Under the pieces are notes generated by a model. The model was not told the origin of the DNA and made no database searches. It saw only the letters and a list, made by a program, of their open reading frames with translations. Position numbers and translations under genes: made by a program. 21,673 nucleotides of DNA, from positions 1 through 21,673 of the forward strand of contig JALNQF010000573.1 in the NCBI GenBank assembly GCA_028456385.1. The letters run 5' to 3'. Shown one piece after another: positions 21,250-21,673 of this stretch. Position 1 is the first letter of the stretch. Every line of letters starts with the position of its first letter. This stretch comes from Ophiosphaerella korrae (Eukaryota; Ascomycota; Dothideomycetes; Pleosporales; Phaeosphaeriaceae).

Positions 21250-21673
21250 AGACTTCTAAAGTTAAAACTTTCTAGAACGCCTAGTAGTAAACTAAGAGAA
21301 TTAATATTACTACTACTAGATAGAGAGATAATAGGATTATATAATACAAGATCTACTATAATAATACTAAACGCTTTATCTAAGTTTAGCTTAGCTTCTA
21401 GAGCTACTAACTATTTAGCTAATTTCTTATTATTTAACGCCTTTATTTTATAAAGATAAGAGAAGTAAGCTTAATTTTTTACTAGCTTACTCTACGTAAG
21501 CTTCTAGATCTACTTATACTTAGCTTTAGCTTCTATAATTTAAGATAGTAATTTCTTTTAAGTTTAGTTAATAGCTTTCTCTATTATTATTAAGCTTAGA
21601 CGTAAGAATAAGTATAATAAATATATACTTAGAAAGAGAGATACTAGATATATTATAAGAACTACGTATATTT
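21250..21673 (-). pseudogene. Antisense frame of element C (partial)
   Basis: The minus-strand counterpart of the B frame at 9700-10150, cut by the window edge. From the Ala codon (21573-21575) to the Gly codon (21279-21281) the distance is 294 bp, the same as in B. The spots E-K-A-I-N-Q-T-Q, E-A-K-A-K, K-I-K-A-L-N-N-K-K and L-E-A-K-L are the same as in B. Several B/C differences are RIP-type changes from one ancestral codon. Function unknown. Confidence 0.6.

Larger units (their letters stand above)
16626..21305 (+). pseudogene. gag-pol: gag-pol remnant of element C, split by a solo LTR
   Basis: The protease motif at 17616-17627 reads N-S-R-A (from D-S-G-A). The RT Y-L-D-D motif reads Y-L-D-N at 18522-18533. 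Just after it, C keeps an unmutated TGC in a K-C-E triplet (near 18631), a conserved RT spot lost by a small deletion in A. RNase H and the integrase zinc region follow. The integrase core is interrupted at 19864-20297 between its first Asp region and the rest; the H-P-Q-T-D-G relic is from 20504. The chromodomain is about 21115-21256. Apart from the insertion, the copy has no net indel at the anchors compared, but stops are dense. The 86-codon open stretch on the opposite strand at 18467-18727 is only a shadow of RT. Confidence 0.9.
16626..21673 (+). mobile_element. Element C: 5'-truncated Ty3/gypsy copy, runs off the right edge
   Basis: Plus-strand copy that begins within the Gag-to-protease region (homologous to A from about 826), without LTR, leader or zinc knuckle. 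It continues through pol and the chromodomain into the post-pol region and is cut by the window end before its polypurine tract. Spacing of anchors equals B exactly (protease to RT 906 bp, integrase to chromodomain 750 bp). The exception is between RT and the integrase H-P-Q relic, where C has 1,982 bp instead of 1,548: the 434 bp difference is the solo LTR plus its 5 bp duplication. Confidence 0.9.

Noticed and set aside
1..21673. tRNA, rRNA, CRISPR array or riboswitch
   Set aside because: None was seen. The short repeats are tandem without spacers, and no cloverleaf or conserved rRNA block was found.

Overview
The window is repeat-derived heterochromatin from a filamentous ascomycete (Pezizomycotina). 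It is extremely A+T rich, the dinucleotides CA and TG have almost vanished, TA dominates, and CpG is still present. That is the signature of repeat-induced point mutation (RIP), which changes CpA to TpA on both strands of duplicated DNA. Apart from one 86-codon antisense shadow of a reverse transcriptase, no reading frame of any length is open. I see no intact host gene, rRNA, tRNA or CRISPR array. The species cannot be fixed from this sequence; an AT-rich isochore or centromere/subtelomere block would fit.

Nearly everything is built from copies of one Ty3/gypsy LTR retrotransposon family of the chromovirus type (gag zinc knuckle, aspartic protease, reverse transcriptase, RNase H, integrase, C-terminal chromodomain). 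Layout: (D) 1-518, minus strand, the gag start, leader and 5' LTR of an element running off the left edge; (A) 519-6077, plus strand, the rest of an element that D interrupts in gag, with its 3' LTR at 5619-6077; 6078-6502, a 425 bp non-element island; (X) 6503-9027, minus strand, the 3' part of a divergent copy, cut off by the next element; (B) 9028-16063, minus strand, a full-length 7,036 bp element with two 429 bp LTRs; 16064 to about 16625, a second island with a 14 bp minisatellite; (C) about 16626-21673, plus strand, a 5'-truncated copy that runs off the right edge and is split by a 429 bp solo LTR at 19864-20292 with a perfect 5 bp target duplication.

The damage is almost purely substitutional in B. 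Using a putative start at 15571-15573, the zinc knuckle, protease, RT, RNase H, integrase and chromodomain anchors all fall in one frame over about 5.4 kb, implying an ancestral single gag-pol polyprotein of about 1,830 residues. Downstream of the chromodomain, on the strand opposite gag-pol, all four copies that reach this region share a hidden reading frame of about 200 codons between pol and the 3' LTR. Its conserved core differs in length between copies only by multiples of three and its changes are mainly synonymous. This antisense gene is the most interesting thing in the window. Other points are a strong sparing of ACA/TGT at surviving RIP sites and a hypervariable repeat block in the middle of the LTR.
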